From Actinomycetes bacterium (GTDB lineage Bacteria > Actinomycetota > Actinomycetes > JAHEKZ01): 54,074 bases of DNA. Where the stretch lies: NCBI GenBank assembly GCA_024644435.1, contig JAHEKZ010000005.1, forward strand, positions 24,327-78,400, given 5' to 3'. Shown here in pieces: positions 19,872-28,612 of the stretch (positions are counted from its first letter, which is position 1; every line of letters begins with the position of its first letter). Under the pieces are notes generated by a model that was given only the letters and a program-made list of their open reading frames with translations, was not told the origin of the DNA and did no database searches. Made by a program: the position numbers and the translations under genes.

Positions 19872-20392
19872 GCGGCGCGGTTCCTGCTGCCGTGTCCGAC
19901 GTCGACCGGGCAGCCGTTCACCGTCAGCTCGGCCGTGCGCCACGGGGAATGCTCGCGGTCGCCCATCGATGCGCGTGCGGAGAGCCGGATGTCGTGACGA
20001 CCGCCCCGCGTCTGCCCGACGGAAGTCCCTTCCCCACCGTCTACTACCTCACCTGTCCGCGGCTGACCTCGGCGGTCAGCACCCTCGAGGCCGAGGGTCG
20101 CATGCGGCAGATGCAGGAGCGTCTGGCCGATGACCCGCAGCTGGGCGATCGCTATCGCGCTGCGCACGAGAGCTACCTCGCTGATCGAGAGGCGCTGCAG
20201 AGCGTTCCTGAGACCGCCGGGATCTCAGCAGGTGGGATGCCCGATCGGGTGAAGTGCCTGCATGTCCTGGTGGGTCAGTCGCTGGCGTCCGGGGCCGGCG
20301 TGAACCCCTTCGGAGACGAAGCGCTGGCCGAGATCGATGAGCGTGGCCTGGTCCGCGGCCTCACGTGCGCCCAGCGGAGCACCGAGTCGTGA
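19868..20392 (+). CDS. DUF501 family protein
   Basis: A 174-aa soluble protein of the DUF501 family. It has the Cys-containing HRCACGEPDVVTTAPRL, the PFPTVYYLTCPRLTSAVS motif and a C-terminal CLHVLVGQSLA with a conserved Cys-His pair. The Cys/His residues suggest a metal site, but the molecular function is unknown. It is found widely in Actinobacteria between ftsB-like and ppx genes. GTG 19868 overlaps the ftsB-like stop and its own stop overlaps the ppx start by 4 nt, so the three genes are probably translated as a coupled set. Confidence 0.92.
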   Translation: MSGAVPAAVSDVDRAAVHRQLGRAPRGMLAVAHRCACGEPDVVTTAPRLPDGSPFPTVYYLTCPRLTSAVSTLEAEGRMRQMQERLADDPQLGDRYRAAHESYLADREALQSVPETAGISAGGMPDRVKCLHVLVGQSLASGAGVNPFGDEALAEIDERGLVRGLTCAQRSTES

Positions 20393-21333
20393 GCGTGAAG
20401 AGAGTCGCGGCGATCGACTGCGGCACGAACTCGGTGCGGCTTCTGATCGCCGAGGCCGATGAGGCCTCTGGCCTGCTGAACGACGTGGTCAGAGAGATGC
20501 GCATCGTGCGGCTCGGCGAGGGGGTAGACGCGACCGGCCGGCTCGGCGCCGCCGCTCTGCACCGTGCTTTTGGTGCGGTCGACGAGTATGCCGCCATGAT
20601 CGAGCGCTCGAACGTGGACGCCGTCAGGTTCGTGGCGACGTCGGCCACCCGCGATGCCGAGAACCGGGACGAGTTTGTGTCGGGCATCCGGGGCCGACTC
20701 GGCGTTGAGCCTGAGGTCATCTCCGGTGCAGAGGAAGCTCAGCTCTCGTTCACCGGAGCCACCGGCACCCTGGAGATCGCCGGAGCCGCCACTCCCTGTC
20801 TCGTGGTCGACATCGGCGGTGGGTCGACCGAGTTCGTGATGGGTGAGCCTGGCCGCGCCCCGACCGCGTCCGCCTCGATCGACATCGGATGCGTGCGGAT
20901 GACCGAGCGTCACTTCGTCACAGATCCGCCGTGGCCGGCGGAGGTCGCCGCGGCACGAGACGACATCGACGCTGCCATCGCAGAGGTCGCCAAGAGCGTG
21001 CCCCTGCGCCAGGCTGGTTCCTTGGTCGGCTTGGCCGGATCGGTCACGACCGTGGCTGCGTTGGCGCTGGGCATGTGGGAGTACGACTCCACGAAGATCC
21101 ACGGCGCGGTGATCACGGCAGCAGACATCCATCGCGTGTGCGAGGAACTGCTCTACGCCAACCGCGACAAGCGCTCGGCGAACCCCGTGGTGCACCCGGG
21201 CCGGGTCGACGTCATCGCTGCCGGGTCGTTGGTGCTCTCGGCGATCGTCGCCTACACCGGGCTCCCCGAGATCTTGGTCAGCGAACACGACATCCTCGAC
21301 GGGATCGCCGCCTCTCTCACGACGGCCACCTGA
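20389..21333 (+). CDS. ppx: Ppx/GppA exopolyphosphatase-type phosphatase
   Basis: A 314-aa ASKHA-fold phosphatase. The phosphate-1 loop is RVAAIDCGTNSVRLLIAE and the phosphate-2 loop is CLVVDIGGGSTEFVMG; RFVATSATRDAENRDEF and GLAGSVTTVAALALGM complete the family signature. It lacks the extra C-terminal HD-like domains of E. coli Ppx, so it is the short actinobacterial type, which may act on short polyphosphate or (p)ppGpp. GTG 20389 overlaps the DUF501 stop; GTG 20395 is a close alternative. It ends the coupled ftsB-DUF501-ppx group; 115 bp separate it from the next gene. Confidence 0.93.
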   Translation: MSVKRVAAIDCGTNSVRLLIAEADEASGLLNDVVREMRIVRLGEGVDATGRLGAAALHRAFGAVDEYAAMIERSNVDAVRFVATSATRDAENRDEFVSGIRGRLGVEPEVISGAEEAQLSFTGATGTLEIAGAATPCLVVDIGGGSTEFVMGEPGRAPTASASIDIGCVRMTERHFVTDPPWPAEVAAARDDIDAAIAEVAKSVPLRQAGSLVGLAGSVTTVAALALGMWEYDSTKIHGAVITAADIHRVCEELLYANRDKRSANPVVHPGRVDVIAAGSLVLSAIVAYTGLPEILVSEHDILDGIAASLTTAT

Positions 21334-21448
21334 CGCCACACCAGGTGACCGGTCTCGAGCGGGGCTTGCCGTGGCGTCTGTCGGGGAGGTATCCACCCGG
21401 GCCGGTCTGAGACAGGATGGAGCCGGTAGTCGACGCCCAGGAGGATTG

Positions 21449-22138
21449 ATGGCAGAGCGCGTGACGTTCGCGAGCAACGGCGGCAAGTGCGGCGGGCTCT
21501 TCGCCGTGCCGGCCTCGGGTCGGGGGCCCGGTGTCGTGGTGATCCAGGAGTGGTGGGGTCTGGTGCCCCATGTCGAGAACCTCGTCGACCGGTTCGCCCA
21601 AGCGGGGTTCGTGGCGATCGCGCCTGACCTCTACCACGGTGCGAAGACTGATGAGCCTGATGAGGCGATGCGCATGATGATGGCGCTGGCCATGGACCCA
21701 GCTGCGCGAGACATCGCCGGCGCTGCCCGCTTCCTCTTCGAGAGCGACCCCACGAACGGCAGTGGGATCGGTGCTGTGGGCTTCTGTATGGGTGGGTCCC
21801 TGGCCCTGTGGTCGGCAACGCTCGCTCCGCAGCTGACGGCGGCTGTCGGCTTCTATCCGGCGCTGCCCTGGGAGCGGATGAGCCCCGAGTGGCCGAACTA
21901 CCAGGGCAAGGCGGCGATGATCCACTGCTCGGAGGAAGACGGCACCTCCGCAGCCACCGGCATCCAGCAGGCCAAGTCGGCGATCGAGGCGGCCGGCGGA
22001 AGCGTCGAGACCTTCGACTACCCCGGCACCCAGCATGCCTTCTTCAACGACGAACGCCCCGAGGTCTTCGACGCCTCTGCTTCGGCCACGGCGTGGGAGC
22101 GGACGACCGCCTTCCTTCACGACCGGCTCTCGGATTGA
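21449..22138 (+). CDS. Dienelactone hydrolase family protein
   Basis: A 229-aa alpha/beta hydrolase of the dienelactone hydrolase family. The nucleophile elbow has Cys instead of Ser ([13 protein letters not shown], near residue 115), and the catalytic His lies in GTQHAFFND; an acidic residue in CSEEDGT is probably the third triad member. [17 protein letters not shown] is a family hallmark. Family members open lactones or cleave esters in the cytoplasm, but the substrate here is unknown. ATG 21449 has AGGAGG 4 nt upstream. The next gene starts on the TTGA overlapping its stop. Confidence 0.9.
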   Translation: MAERVTFASNGGKCGGLFAVPASGRGPGVVVIQEWWGLVPHVENLVDRFAQAGFVAIAPDLYHGAKTDEPDEAMRMMMALAMDPAARDIAGAARFLFESDPTNGSGIGAVGFCMGGSLALWSATLAPQLTAAVGFYPALPWERMSPEWPNYQGKAAMIHCSEEDGTSAATGIQQAKSAIEAAGGSVETFDYPGTQHAFFNDERPEVFDASASATAWERTTAFLHDRLSD

Positions 22139-22881
22139 GCCCAGCGATCGCGCCTGCGAACGACGCCGGGTCGGTCGCTGCGGCGGCTGCCGAGGCGGAC
22201 ACCCTGGCGCGGCTGGACGCCGAGGTCAGTGCGTGCCGGGCCTGCCCACGCCTGGTGCAGTGGCGCGAGCACGTCGCTCTCGAGAAGCGGCGCGCGTTCG
22301 CCGACGACGACTACTGGGGTCGTCCCGTTCCCGGCTTCGGGGATCCGCGCCCGCGCATCCTCATTGTGGGCCTGGCGCCTGCTGCGCACGGTGCCAACCG
22401 AACGGGCCGCATGTTCACTGGCGACCGCAGCGGTGACTGGCTCTACGCCGCACTGCACCGAGCCGGGCTTGCCAGCCAACCGACATCAGTCGCCATCGAC
22501 GACGGTCTCCGGCTCAGGGGTGTGCGGGTCACGGCAGCCGTGCGCTGTGCTCCGCCGGCGAACCAGCCCACGCCCGACGAGCGGAACACCTGTGCGCCGT
22601 GGTTGGACGCTGACCTCCGTCTGGCACCGGACGCGCGCGTGCTGCTGGCGCTGGGTGGAGTGGCGTGGGCAGCGTCGCTGTCGGCCGTGGCGCGGACCGG
22701 CGTCACGTTGCCCCGGCCGCGTCCCCGGTTCGGCCACGGTGCTGAAGCGGTCCTGGAGCGCTGGACGGTGGTCGGCTCGTTCCACCCGAGCCAGCAGAAC
22801 ACCTTCACCGGCCGGCTCACCGAGACAATGCTCGATGACGTGGTCGCGAGAGCCCGAACGATAGGTGGCCTCAATGCATAA
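22135..22881 (+). CDS. Family 5 uracil-DNA glycosylase (UdgB type)
   Basis: A 248-aa base-excision repair enzyme. The N-terminal Cys pair in SACRACPRL and later Cys in [19 protein letters not shown] fit the four ligands of the [4Fe-4S] cluster seen in family 4/5 enzymes. The active-site motif is [19 protein letters not shown]; the Ala in GLAPA rather than the Glu of family 4 marks family 5 (UdgB), which removes uracil, hypoxanthine and other deaminated bases. [13 protein letters not shown] is the second motif. I chose TTG 22135, overlapping the upstream stop; a downstream GTG is possible but would shorten only a low-complexity Ala-rich lead. Confidence 0.88.
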   Translation: MSPAIAPANDAGSVAAAAAEADTLARLDAEVSACRACPRLVQWREHVALEKRRAFADDDYWGRPVPGFGDPRPRILIVGLAPAAHGANRTGRMFTGDRSGDWLYAALHRAGLASQPTSVAIDDGLRLRGVRVTAAVRCAPPANQPTPDERNTCAPWLDADLRLAPDARVLLALGGVAWAASLSAVARTGVTLPRPRPRFGHGAEAVLERWTVVGSFHPSQQNTFTGRLTETMLDDVVARARTIGGLNA

Positions 22882-22934
22882 CTTGACATCAAGGTTTTGC
22901 CTCGGCGTCCACCGGTGGGGTTGCGCACCCTCCC

Positions 22935-22940
22935 TAGATT
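22935..22940 (+). promoter_or_regulatory. -10 hexamer of a probable leaderless promoter for ndh
   Basis: TAGATT lies 7 nt before ATG 22948, so a transcript would begin at or next to the A of the start codon. No ribosome binding site is present. A TTGACA at 22883-22888 is too far upstream to be its -35. Confidence 0.5.
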
Positions 22941-22947
22941 GGGCGCC

Positions 22948-24300
22948 ATGAGTGCTGCCCCCGCTACCCGACCTGAGCGTCCCCGGATCCTGATCGTCGG
23001 GGGCGGGTACGTCGGGTTGTACACCGCCATGCGTCTACTCAAGAAGCTGCGCACCGATGAGGCGGTCGTGACGGTCGTCGACCCGCGGTCGTACATGACG
23101 TACCAACCTTTCCTGCCAGAGGCGGCTGCCGGCGCGGTCTCGCCGCGCCACCTCGTGGTGCCGCTACGGCGCGTCCTGCGGGGAGCAGAGATCATCACGG
23201 CCAAGGTCACCGAGGTCAACCACGAGGAACGCCGCGCAACGGTCCAGCCACTCGAGGGTGCGGCCTACTCCCTCGAGTACGACCACCTCGTGATGGCCGT
23301 GGGCTCGGTGTCGCGCACCCTTCCGATCCCAGGGTTGGCCGAGTGGGCGACGGGCTTCAAGACCGTGGAGGAGGCCATCCAGCTGCGCAACCGCGTGCTC
23401 GAGTGCCTGGACATCGCGGAGTCGACGCACAGCCCCGACATCCGTGAGCGCAACCTCAACTTCGTGATCGTCGGCGGTGGGTTCGCCGGTGTCGAGGCGT
23501 TGGCCGAGCTGGAGGACATGGCCAGGTACACGACCCGCTACTACCCGAGCATCGATCCGGACGATGTGAAGTTCCACCTGGTCGAAGCGGCCGGGGTGAT
23601 CCTTCCCGAGGTCGGCCCAGAGATGGGCGTGTGGACCTTGGAGGAGCTGCGCAACCGCGGTATCGACGTCAAGCTCGAGACCCGACTTGAGTCCTGTGTG
23701 GGCGGCCGCGTGGTGCTGTCGGACGGTACGACGTTCGACTCCGAGACGGTGGTCTGGACGGCCGGGGTCAAGGCGAGCCCGGTGCTGGGAAACACCGACC
23801 TGCCGCTCAACGAGCGGGGCCGGCTGCTGGCCGACGCCACGCTGGGTGTCGTGGGCGTGGCGAACGCTTGGGGGGCGGGCGACGGTGCTGCTGTCCCCGA
23901 CCTCACGACTGACGACGAGCGCGAGTGTGCACCGAATGCCCAGCACGCCGTTCGCCAGTCGAAGGTCTTGGCCGACAACCTGATCGCCTCCCTGCGGGGT
24001 CGCCCGCTGCAGGAGTACAAGCACAAGTACGTGGGGTCGGTTGCCGGACTGGGGCTGTACAAGGGGGTGGCCAACGTCTACGGCGTCAAGCTCAAGGGCG
24101 TCCCGGCCTGGTTCATGCATCGCACGTACCACATGAGCCGAGTGCCGACGCTGAACCGCAAGATCCGCGTGGTTGTCGACTGGACGATGGCGCTCTTCTT
24201 CCAGCGTGAGATCGTCTCGCTCTGGTCGATGCACGAGCCGTTCAACGAGTTCCAAGAGGCGGCAGCCCCGGCGAAACGGAAGGCACCACCGGCCAGCTGA
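22948..24300 (+). CDS. ndh: Type II NADH dehydrogenase (NDH-2)
   Basis: A 450-aa single-subunit flavoprotein. The FAD-binding motif RILIVGGGYVGLYTAM is at the N-terminus and the NADH-binding dinucleotide fold NFVIVGGGFAGVEALAE lies near residue 175; TYQPFLPEAAAG and VVWTAGVKASPVL are family features, as is the quinone-site region around ECAPNAQHAVRQSKVLADN. The amphipathic C-terminal part (IRVVVDWTMALFFQREIVSL) attaches these enzymes to the membrane. It passes electrons from NADH to quinone without pumping protons. ATG 22948 fits a leaderless start; an in-frame upstream ATG at 22897 is not supported. Confidence 0.95.
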   Translation: MSAAPATRPERPRILIVGGGYVGLYTAMRLLKKLRTDEAVVTVVDPRSYMTYQPFLPEAAAGAVSPRHLVVPLRRVLRGAEIITAKVTEVNHEERRATVQPLEGAAYSLEYDHLVMAVGSVSRTLPIPGLAEWATGFKTVEEAIQLRNRVLECLDIAESTHSPDIRERNLNFVIVGGGFAGVEALAELEDMARYTTRYYPSIDPDDVKFHLVEAAGVILPEVGPEMGVWTLEELRNRGIDVKLETRLESCVGGRVVLSDGTTFDSETVVWTAGVKASPVLGNTDLPLNERGRLLADATLGVVGVANAWGAGDGAAVPDLTTDDERECAPNAQHAVRQSKVLADNLIASLRGRPLQEYKHKYVGSVAGLGLYKGVANVYGVKLKGVPAWFMHRTYHMSRVPTLNRKIRVVVDWTMALFFQREIVSLWSMHEPFNEFQEAAAPAKRKAPPAS

Positions 24301-24324
24301 GGTCCCCTTTCGCAGCCGAAGCCC

Positions 24325-24330
24325 TAGCCT
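24325..24330 (+). promoter_or_regulatory. Possible -10 hexamer for tRNA-Leu
   Basis: TAGCCT ends 9 nt before the mature 5' end of the tRNA at 24340. This spacing suits a short 5' leader, but no clear -35 is visible. Confidence 0.35.
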
Positions 24331-24339
24331 GGGGGCGCC

Positions 24340-24421
24340 GCCCGGATGGCGTAACTGGCAGCCGCTGACCACTTAAAATGGTCTGCCGAAAGGCGTGTGG
24401 GTTCGAGTCCCACTCCGGGCA
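24340..24421 (+). tRNA. tRNA-Leu (anticodon UAA)
   Basis: Cloverleaf read by hand. Acceptor stem GCCCGGA pairs with TCCGGGC and the discriminator is A at 24421. The D arm is GCG/CGC with GG in the loop, the anticodon stem GACCA/TGGTC encloses CTTAAAA (anticodon UAA at positions 34-36), a long type II variable arm (GCC GAAA GGC) marks Leu, and the T arm GTGGG/CCCAC encloses TTCGAGT. CCA is not encoded. This tRNA reads UUA, a rare codon in GC-rich Actinobacteria, where its Streptomyces equivalent is bldA. Confidence 0.95.
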
Positions 24422-24439
24422 CGAGGGAACGGCGTCGCG

Positions 24440-24458
24440 GTCCCCCCATCAGGGGGAC
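24440..24458 (+). terminator. Hairpin 3' of tRNA-Leu, possible terminator
   Basis: GTCCCCC at 24440-24446 pairs with GGGGGAC at 24452-24458 around a 5-nt loop. No T-run follows, so it could equally be a processing or stability element. Confidence 0.45.
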
Positions 24459-24563
24459 CCGGCTGTACTCACACCCGAAATGAGTTACCGTTGTCTTGCC
24501 GGCTACCCGCTGGCAAGTCATGGTGGACGACGCACCAGCTCACGAAAGGGTCGATCGGTCCTG

Positions 24564-25409
24564 ATGGAATCACGAAACCCCGTCCTCACGCGGATGGAGC
24601 AGGAAGCCAAGGCGAACGGTGGCTACGCCGGATTCGGCACAGCGACCGCCACCCAAGCGCCGCCTGTTGGCTCCGATGCCCCGCCGGCGATGCCGGTCGA
24701 GATGACTCCGGCCGGTCGGGCCATGACGATCAACGACGTCGTGGTGCGCACCGCCACGATGTTCGTTCCGCTGCTGATCACCGCCTACTTCGCGTGGACG
24801 CTGCAGGTGGGCTTCGGCATCGTGCTCATCGCGATGTTCGTCGCGCTCGGCCTCGGATTCTGGGGTGCCCTGTCCAAGACAGTCCGGCCCGTCGTCTTCT
24901 TGGCCTACGCCACAGTCGAGGGAGTGGTTGTCGGCGGATTCAGCTTCTGGATGCAGGAGTACGTCAACCAGAGCCAGTGGGCCGCCGGAAACGCGGACCC
25001 GCCGAACATCGTGCTGCAGGCAGTACTCGGAACACTTGCGGCATTCGCCGCCATGCTCTTCCTCTACGGAACTCGCATCATCAAGGTCACCGGCCGGTTC
25101 AAGAAGATGATGATGATCGCCTTCCTGGCCTACTTCGGTATTGCCCTTGCGAGCCTGGTCGGAGCGATCTTCGGACTCAACGACGGGTGGGGCTTCTACG
25201 GCATGGACGGCCTCGGCATCCTGCTCTGCGCCGCCGGTGTTGCCCTGGCCTCGTTCTCGCTCGTCCTCGACTTCGATGCCATCGAGACCGGGGTCAAGAT
25301 GGGTGTCCCCGAGCGTGAGTCGTGGCGGGCCGCCTTCGGGCTCACCGTCACCCTCGTCTGGCTCTACCTCGAGCTCTTGCGCCTGCTGGCGATCCTCAAC
25401 CGCAACTAG
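24564..25409 (+). CDS. Bax inhibitor-1/YccA family membrane protein
   Basis: A 281-aa protein with a soluble N-terminus of about 60 residues (MESRNPVLTRMEQEA) followed by seven hydrophobic segments. The N-terminal sequence, the mid-protein Arg/Lys-rich VTGRFKKMMMIAFLAYFG and the final SLVLDFDAIETGVK, with its acidic pair near the last helix, match the actinobacterial Bax1-I/YccA-type family. Relatives are pH-sensitive Ca2+ leak channels or interact with FtsH; the role here is unknown. ATG 24564 is favoured because homologues begin with this motif, though the GAAAGG upstream is about 13 nt away. A strong hairpin lies 20 bp past the stop. Confidence 0.9.
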   Translation: MESRNPVLTRMEQEAKANGGYAGFGTATATQAPPVGSDAPPAMPVEMTPAGRAMTINDVVVRTATMFVPLLITAYFAWTLQVGFGIVLIAMFVALGLGFWGALSKTVRPVVFLAYATVEGVVVGGFSFWMQEYVNQSQWAAGNADPPNIVLQAVLGTLAAFAAMLFLYGTRIIKVTGRFKKMMMIAFLAYFGIALASLVGAIFGLNDGWGFYGMDGLGILLCAAGVALASFSLVLDFDAIETGVKMGVPERESWRAAFGLTVTLVWLYLELLRLLAILNRN

Positions 25410-25429
25410 GCCCGCCGTACCTCACAGCA

Positions 25430-25468
25430 AAGGGGCCGCCGCACCGTTCACACGGTCGGCGGCCCCTT
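25430..25468. terminator. Strong hairpin between convergent genes, probable bidirectional terminator
   Basis: AAGGGGCCGCCG (25430-25441) pairs perfectly with CGGCGGCCCCTT (25457-25468), and the loop itself contains the complementary ACCG and CGGT. It starts 20 bp past the BI-1-like stop and ends 32 bp before the DUF4287 stop, so it can serve both strands; the A/T ends of the stem resemble an intrinsic terminator. Confidence 0.75.
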
Positions 25469-25500
25469 CGTCTGTGGGCCGGGCGCTGCAGCCCGAGTAG

Positions 25501-25734
25501 CTACTGGACGCGTCTGGCCGCTCGCACCTTGTCGTACTCGTGGACGACAGCGGTGGCGTAGCTATGCGGAATCTCGTGCTCGTCCTGCAACCAATGGACG
25601 CGCTCTTCAAACCGGGTCAGCGAAGGGCCGTCCTGCACCACCTGGAACCACTCGTCGATCGGCTTGCCGGTCGCCTGGGGAAGCCGGGCGACCAAGTTCG
25701 CGTGGGTCTCTTCGGAGTGGTGCAGAGAAGACAT
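25501..25734 (-). CDS. DUF4287 domain protein
   Basis: A 77-aa soluble protein, MSSLHHSEETHANLVARL onward, with the DUF4287 pattern: a helical region, ATGKPIDEWFQVV, then an aromatic helix FEERVHWLQDEHEIPHSYA and a basic end. The family is found near DUF5655-type proteins and has no known activity. I chose ATG 25734 because GGGAG lies 5 nt upstream and the longer frame back to 25959 would run into the divergent gene. It is a stand-alone gene that converges on the BI-1-like gene. Confidence 0.85.
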   Translation of the reverse strand: MSSLHHSEETHANLVARLPQATGKPIDEWFQVVQDGPSLTRFEERVHWLQDEHEIPHSYATAVVHEYDKVRAARRVQ

Positions 25735-25816
25735 GGCAACTCCCGTTGCTGGAGGAGAACGTGGCTCTACCGTGCCCCAGTGTGCCCCGCGCCGCAAGAC
25801 CCGAAAGGTCCCGAGA

Positions 25817-25822
25817 TAGCGT
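25817..25822 (+). promoter_or_regulatory. -10 hexamer of a probable leaderless promoter
   Basis: TAGCGT lies 6 nt before GTG 25829, the start of the 106-aa gene, and no Shine-Dalgarno sequence is visible. Confidence 0.4.
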
Positions 25823-25828
25823 GCCGAC

Positions 25829-26149
25829 GTGGGAACCCTGGACAGCGACCGGGCGACGCTTCGGCGACTGTGCGATCGTCTCCGGTCAGCGTCAGAGGTG
25901 CGGCTGACGAGGCCGGTCGAGCGGCTGGGCGAGGCCTCGGTCGCCGAGGCCGCCCACACGCTGGCTCTGTGGTCGGTATCGGCGCAGGGCCTGGCTCACC
26001 GGGTGCCACGGCTGCACCCGCTGGCGAGCGGAGACCAGCTCACCGTCGTAGGCACCGAGTTCCTGGACTGGGTGGGCGACGAGCCTGGCCGGCGAGATGC
26101 GCTCGCCGAGTGGAGAGAACGGATCGACCAGCTCAGAGCGGCCATCTAG
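25829..26149 (+). CDS. Hypothetical helical protein, 106 aa
   Basis: I do not recognise a family with certainty. The protein is soluble, mostly helical and rich in Leu, Arg and Ala, with a repeated LRR/RL pattern at the N-terminus, a central EAAHTLALWSVSAQGLAHRV, then VVGTEFLDWVGDEPGRRDAL. It has no Cys, membrane segment or signal peptide. GTG 25829 is preceded by a TANNNT hexamer at 6 nt, which supports it as a real leaderless gene, and codon bias at third positions agrees. It starts 94 bp from the divergent DUF4287 gene and converges on the SGNH hydrolase gene. Confidence 0.68.
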   Translation: MGTLDSDRATLRRLCDRLRSASEVRLTRPVERLGEASVAEAAHTLALWSVSAQGLAHRVPRLHPLASGDQLTVVGTEFLDWVGDEPGRRDALAEWRERIDQLRAAI

Positions 26150-26163
26150 CGCGGCGCCGGGGC

Positions 26164-27105
26164 CTAGCGGCCGCCGGTTGCCGTGGTCTGCGGGCGCCGC
26201 AGGCGTAGTAGCCCGCGGACGCGAGACCCTCGGTCGCTCATGACCTCGGCCCCGGCGATCTCGGCCGCCCGGGCAGCGGCCTGCGCCAGGTCCAGGTTGG
26301 CCGCGTTCTTCTGGGGCTGGGCGGGCTGCGTCACTGCGTCGGAGAGGCTGGGGACGATGGCCTCGCCGAAGGCCCGGTAGCCGGCGACTGACGGGTGGAA
26401 CTGGTCGGGCCCGAACATCGTGTCGGGATGGGCGTGGAACTCCGGGCCCAACAGGTCGGCAACGGCGACGCTTCGCGCCCCGGCGGCGACTGCGGCGACG
26501 GTCTGGGCCGCCGCCAACGACCGGCTCCAGCGTCGTGCCACCCAGCGCAGGGGGTGCGGGATCGGCCGGATCGTCCCGAGGTCGGGACAGGTCGCGACGA
26601 CGACCTCCACGTTGTGCTCGCGCAGCCGCTCAATGGCGGTCGTGAGCAATGCCACCGATCGCCCGGGCGGGATGCGGTGCGTCACGTCGTTGGCGCCAAC
26701 GGCGATCACCGCGACGTCCGGCCAGTCCTGGCCGATCGAGTCGATCTGTCGCTGCAGGTCAGCGCTCTGCGCACCGACGACCGCCACGCAACGCAGCTGG
26801 ACCGAGCGGCCGAGCTGGGCTGCCAGTCCGGCGGCGATGACAGCGGCGGTCGTGTCCTCGGCGCGCTCGACGCCGAAGCCAGCCGCTCCGGAGTCGCCAA
26901 AGACCACCAGGTCGATCAGGTCTCCACCGGTTCCGTAGGTGGCGTCAGCGACCGGAGGCATTGTTCGGGGCTCACCGATCCGGTGTCTGGCCAGCCTCGA
27001 CTGCCCCAGCAGGACGCCGTAGATGGCGCCACCGGCGCCGACGAGTCCTGCGCCGCCGACGGCCGCCGCGGAGGCGATGGCCCGCGCTCGACTGGCTCGA
27101 CTCAC
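26164..27105 (-). CDS. SGNH/GDSL-type hydrolase, membrane-anchored
   Basis: A 313-aa protein with an N-terminal hydrophobic helix (ASAAAVGGAGLVGAGGAIYGVLLG) followed by an SGNH hydrolase domain. Block I is DLVVFGDSGAAGFGV (catalytic Ser after GD), block II Gly lies in GAQSADLQ, block III is VIAVGANDVTH (Asn), and block V is DQFHPSVAGY (Asp/His pair). Esterase or deacylase activity at the outer face of the membrane is likely; the substrate is unknown. GTG 27105 has AGGAGG 4 nt upstream. The corresponding position next to cbs in Mycobacterium (Rv1075c) holds a similar exported protein as I remember it. Confidence 0.88.
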   Translation of the reverse strand: MSRASRARAIASAAAVGGAGLVGAGGAIYGVLLGQSRLARHRIGEPRTMPPVADATYGTGGDLIDLVVFGDSGAAGFGVERAEDTTAAVIAAGLAAQLGRSVQLRCVAVVGAQSADLQRQIDSIGQDWPDVAVIAVGANDVTHRIPPGRSVALLTTAIERLREHNVEVVVATCPDLGTIRPIPHPLRWVARRWSRSLAAAQTVAAVAAGARSVAVADLLGPEFHAHPDTMFGPDQFHPSVAGYRAFGEAIVPSLSDAVTQPAQPQKNAANLDLAQAAARAAEIAGAEVMSDRGSRVRGLLRLRRPQTTATGGR

Positions 27106-27194
27106 CGGGCCTCCTCTTGCGGGTTTCGTGGCAGCTGATCGGCGATCTACGGTAGTCGACAAGTGGGCTGCGCAGGCAGTGTGCTGGCCGGTCG

Positions 27195-27200
27195 TAGGCT
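27195..27200 (+). promoter_or_regulatory. -10 hexamer of a probable leaderless promoter for cbs
   Basis: TAGGCT lies 7 nt before GTG 27208. A short GGA in between is a weak ribosome binding site, so leaderless initiation is the simpler reading. Confidence 0.5.
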
Positions 27201-27207
27201 GCAGGAT

Positions 27208-28575
27208 GTGGAAACCTACGACTCGGTCATCGACCTGATCGGCAACACCCCGCTCATCCGCCTGCACAAGGTGACCCACAGTGGGGGGGCGCCGGTGTAC
27301 GCGAAGGTGGAGTACTTCAACCCTGGCGGCTCGGTCAAGGACCGGATCGCGCTGCGCATGGTGGATGCCGCCGAGCGCGATGGTCTGCTGAAGCCGGGGG
27401 GCACGATCGTGGAGCCCACCTCCGGCAACACCGGAGTCGGTCTGGCTCTGGTTGCCCAGCAGCGCGGCTACTCGTGCGTCTTCGTCGTGCCAGACAAGGT
27501 CAGCCAAGACAAGATCAACGTGCTGAAGGCGTACGGCGCCGAGGTGGTCGTCTGCCCGACGGCCGTCCCTCCCGAGCACCCCGACTCGTACTACAACGTG
27601 AGTGACCGGTTGGCTCGCGACATTCCGAATGCGTGGAAGCCCGACCAGTACGCGAACCAGAACAACCCGATGTCGCACTACGAGCAGACCGGCCCCGAGC
27701 TGTGGCGTCAGACGGACGGACGCATCACGCACTTCGTGTCAGGAGTGGGCACGGGCGGAACCATCACGGGTACCGGTCGCTACCTCAAGGAGTCGTCCGA
27801 CGGACGAGTCCAGATCATCGGGGCTGACCCTGAGGGCTCGGTCTACTCCGGAGGAACCGGTCGCCCCTATCTCGTCGAGGGAGTGGGCGAGGACTTCTGG
27901 CCGACCACGTACGATCCGTCGCTTGTCGACGAGGTCATTGCGGTCAGTGACGCCGACTCCTTCGCGATGACGCGGCGCCTGGCGCGCGAAGAGGGCTTGC
28001 TCGTGGGTGGTTCGTGCGGCATGGCCGTGGTGGCGGCCGTCCAGGTCGCAGCGCGACTCACCGCCGACGACATGGTCGTCGTCATCCTCCCCGACTCCGG
28101 ACGCGGCTACCTCTCCAAGGTCTTCAACGACGAGTGGTTGGCGCAGTACGGGTTCCTGCCCGAGCAGGCAGAGAGCCAGTCGGTCGGCAACGTGCTGCGC
28201 ACCAAGGGTGGTGACCTGCCGACGTTCGTCCACACGCACCCGAACGAGACCCTGGCCGAGGCGATCGAGATCCTGCGCGAGTTCGGCGTCTCCCAGATGC
28301 CCGTGGTGCGGGCCGAGCCGCCGGTCATGGCCGCCGAGGTAGCCGGGTCGGTCATCGAGCGCGACCTGCTGGATGCTCTCTTCACCGGAACGGCGAAGCT
28401 CTCTGACCGGGTGGAGGACCACATGTCGCCAGCCTTGCCGGGCATCGGGGCCGGCGAGCCCGCGTCGGCGGCGGTCAGTGCGCTGAAGGAAGCAGATGCC
28501 GTGGTCGTCCTCGAGGATGGCAAGCCCATCGGGGTGCTGACGCGTCAAGACTTGCTCGGGTTCCTCGCTACCTAG
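27208..28575 (+). CDS. cbs: Cystathionine beta-synthase
   Basis: A 455-aa PLP enzyme that condenses serine and homocysteine to cystathionine, the first step of reverse transsulfuration. The catalytic core has IGNTPLIRLHKVT, the PLP lysine in NPGGSVKDRIALRM, the substrate loop TSGNTGVGLAL and the phosphate-binding SGVGTGGTITGTGR. A tandem CBS (Bateman) regulatory module occupies about residues 330-455. GTG 27208 agrees with family length and with the leaderless hexamer; the in-frame GTG at 27163 is unlikely. With metB downstream the window holds both an entry to and a partner of transsulfuration. Confidence 0.95.
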   Translation: METYDSVIDLIGNTPLIRLHKVTHSGGAPVYAKVEYFNPGGSVKDRIALRMVDAAERDGLLKPGGTIVEPTSGNTGVGLALVAQQRGYSCVFVVPDKVSQDKINVLKAYGAEVVVCPTAVPPEHPDSYYNVSDRLARDIPNAWKPDQYANQNNPMSHYEQTGPELWRQTDGRITHFVSGVGTGGTITGTGRYLKESSDGRVQIIGADPEGSVYSGGTGRPYLVEGVGEDFWPTTYDPSLVDEVIAVSDADSFAMTRRLAREEGLLVGGSCGMAVVAAVQVAARLTADDMVVVILPDSGRGYLSKVFNDEWLAQYGFLPEQAESQSVGNVLRTKGGDLPTFVHTHPNETLAEAIEILREFGVSQMPVVRAEPPVMAAEVAGSVIERDLLDALFTGTAKLSDRVEDHMSPALPGIGAGEPASAAVSALKEADAVVVLEDGKPIGVLTRQDLLGFLAT

Positions 28576-28612
28576 CCACTACCGGAGTCGTGATGTCAGT
28601 GAGGAGACCGCG

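Noticed and set aside
20275-21486. 403-aa minus-strand frame opposite ppx
   Set aside because: Low-complexity Arg/Asp/Gly translation with no motif, opposite a clear Ppx/GppA.
22883-22888. TTGACA as a -35 box for ndh
   Set aside because: It is 46 bp from the TAGATT hexamer, and no -10 lies 16-19 bp downstream of it.
23164-24372. 402-aa minus-strand frame opposite ndh
   Set aside because: It also covers part of the tRNA-Leu; the real gene is NDH-2 on the plus strand.
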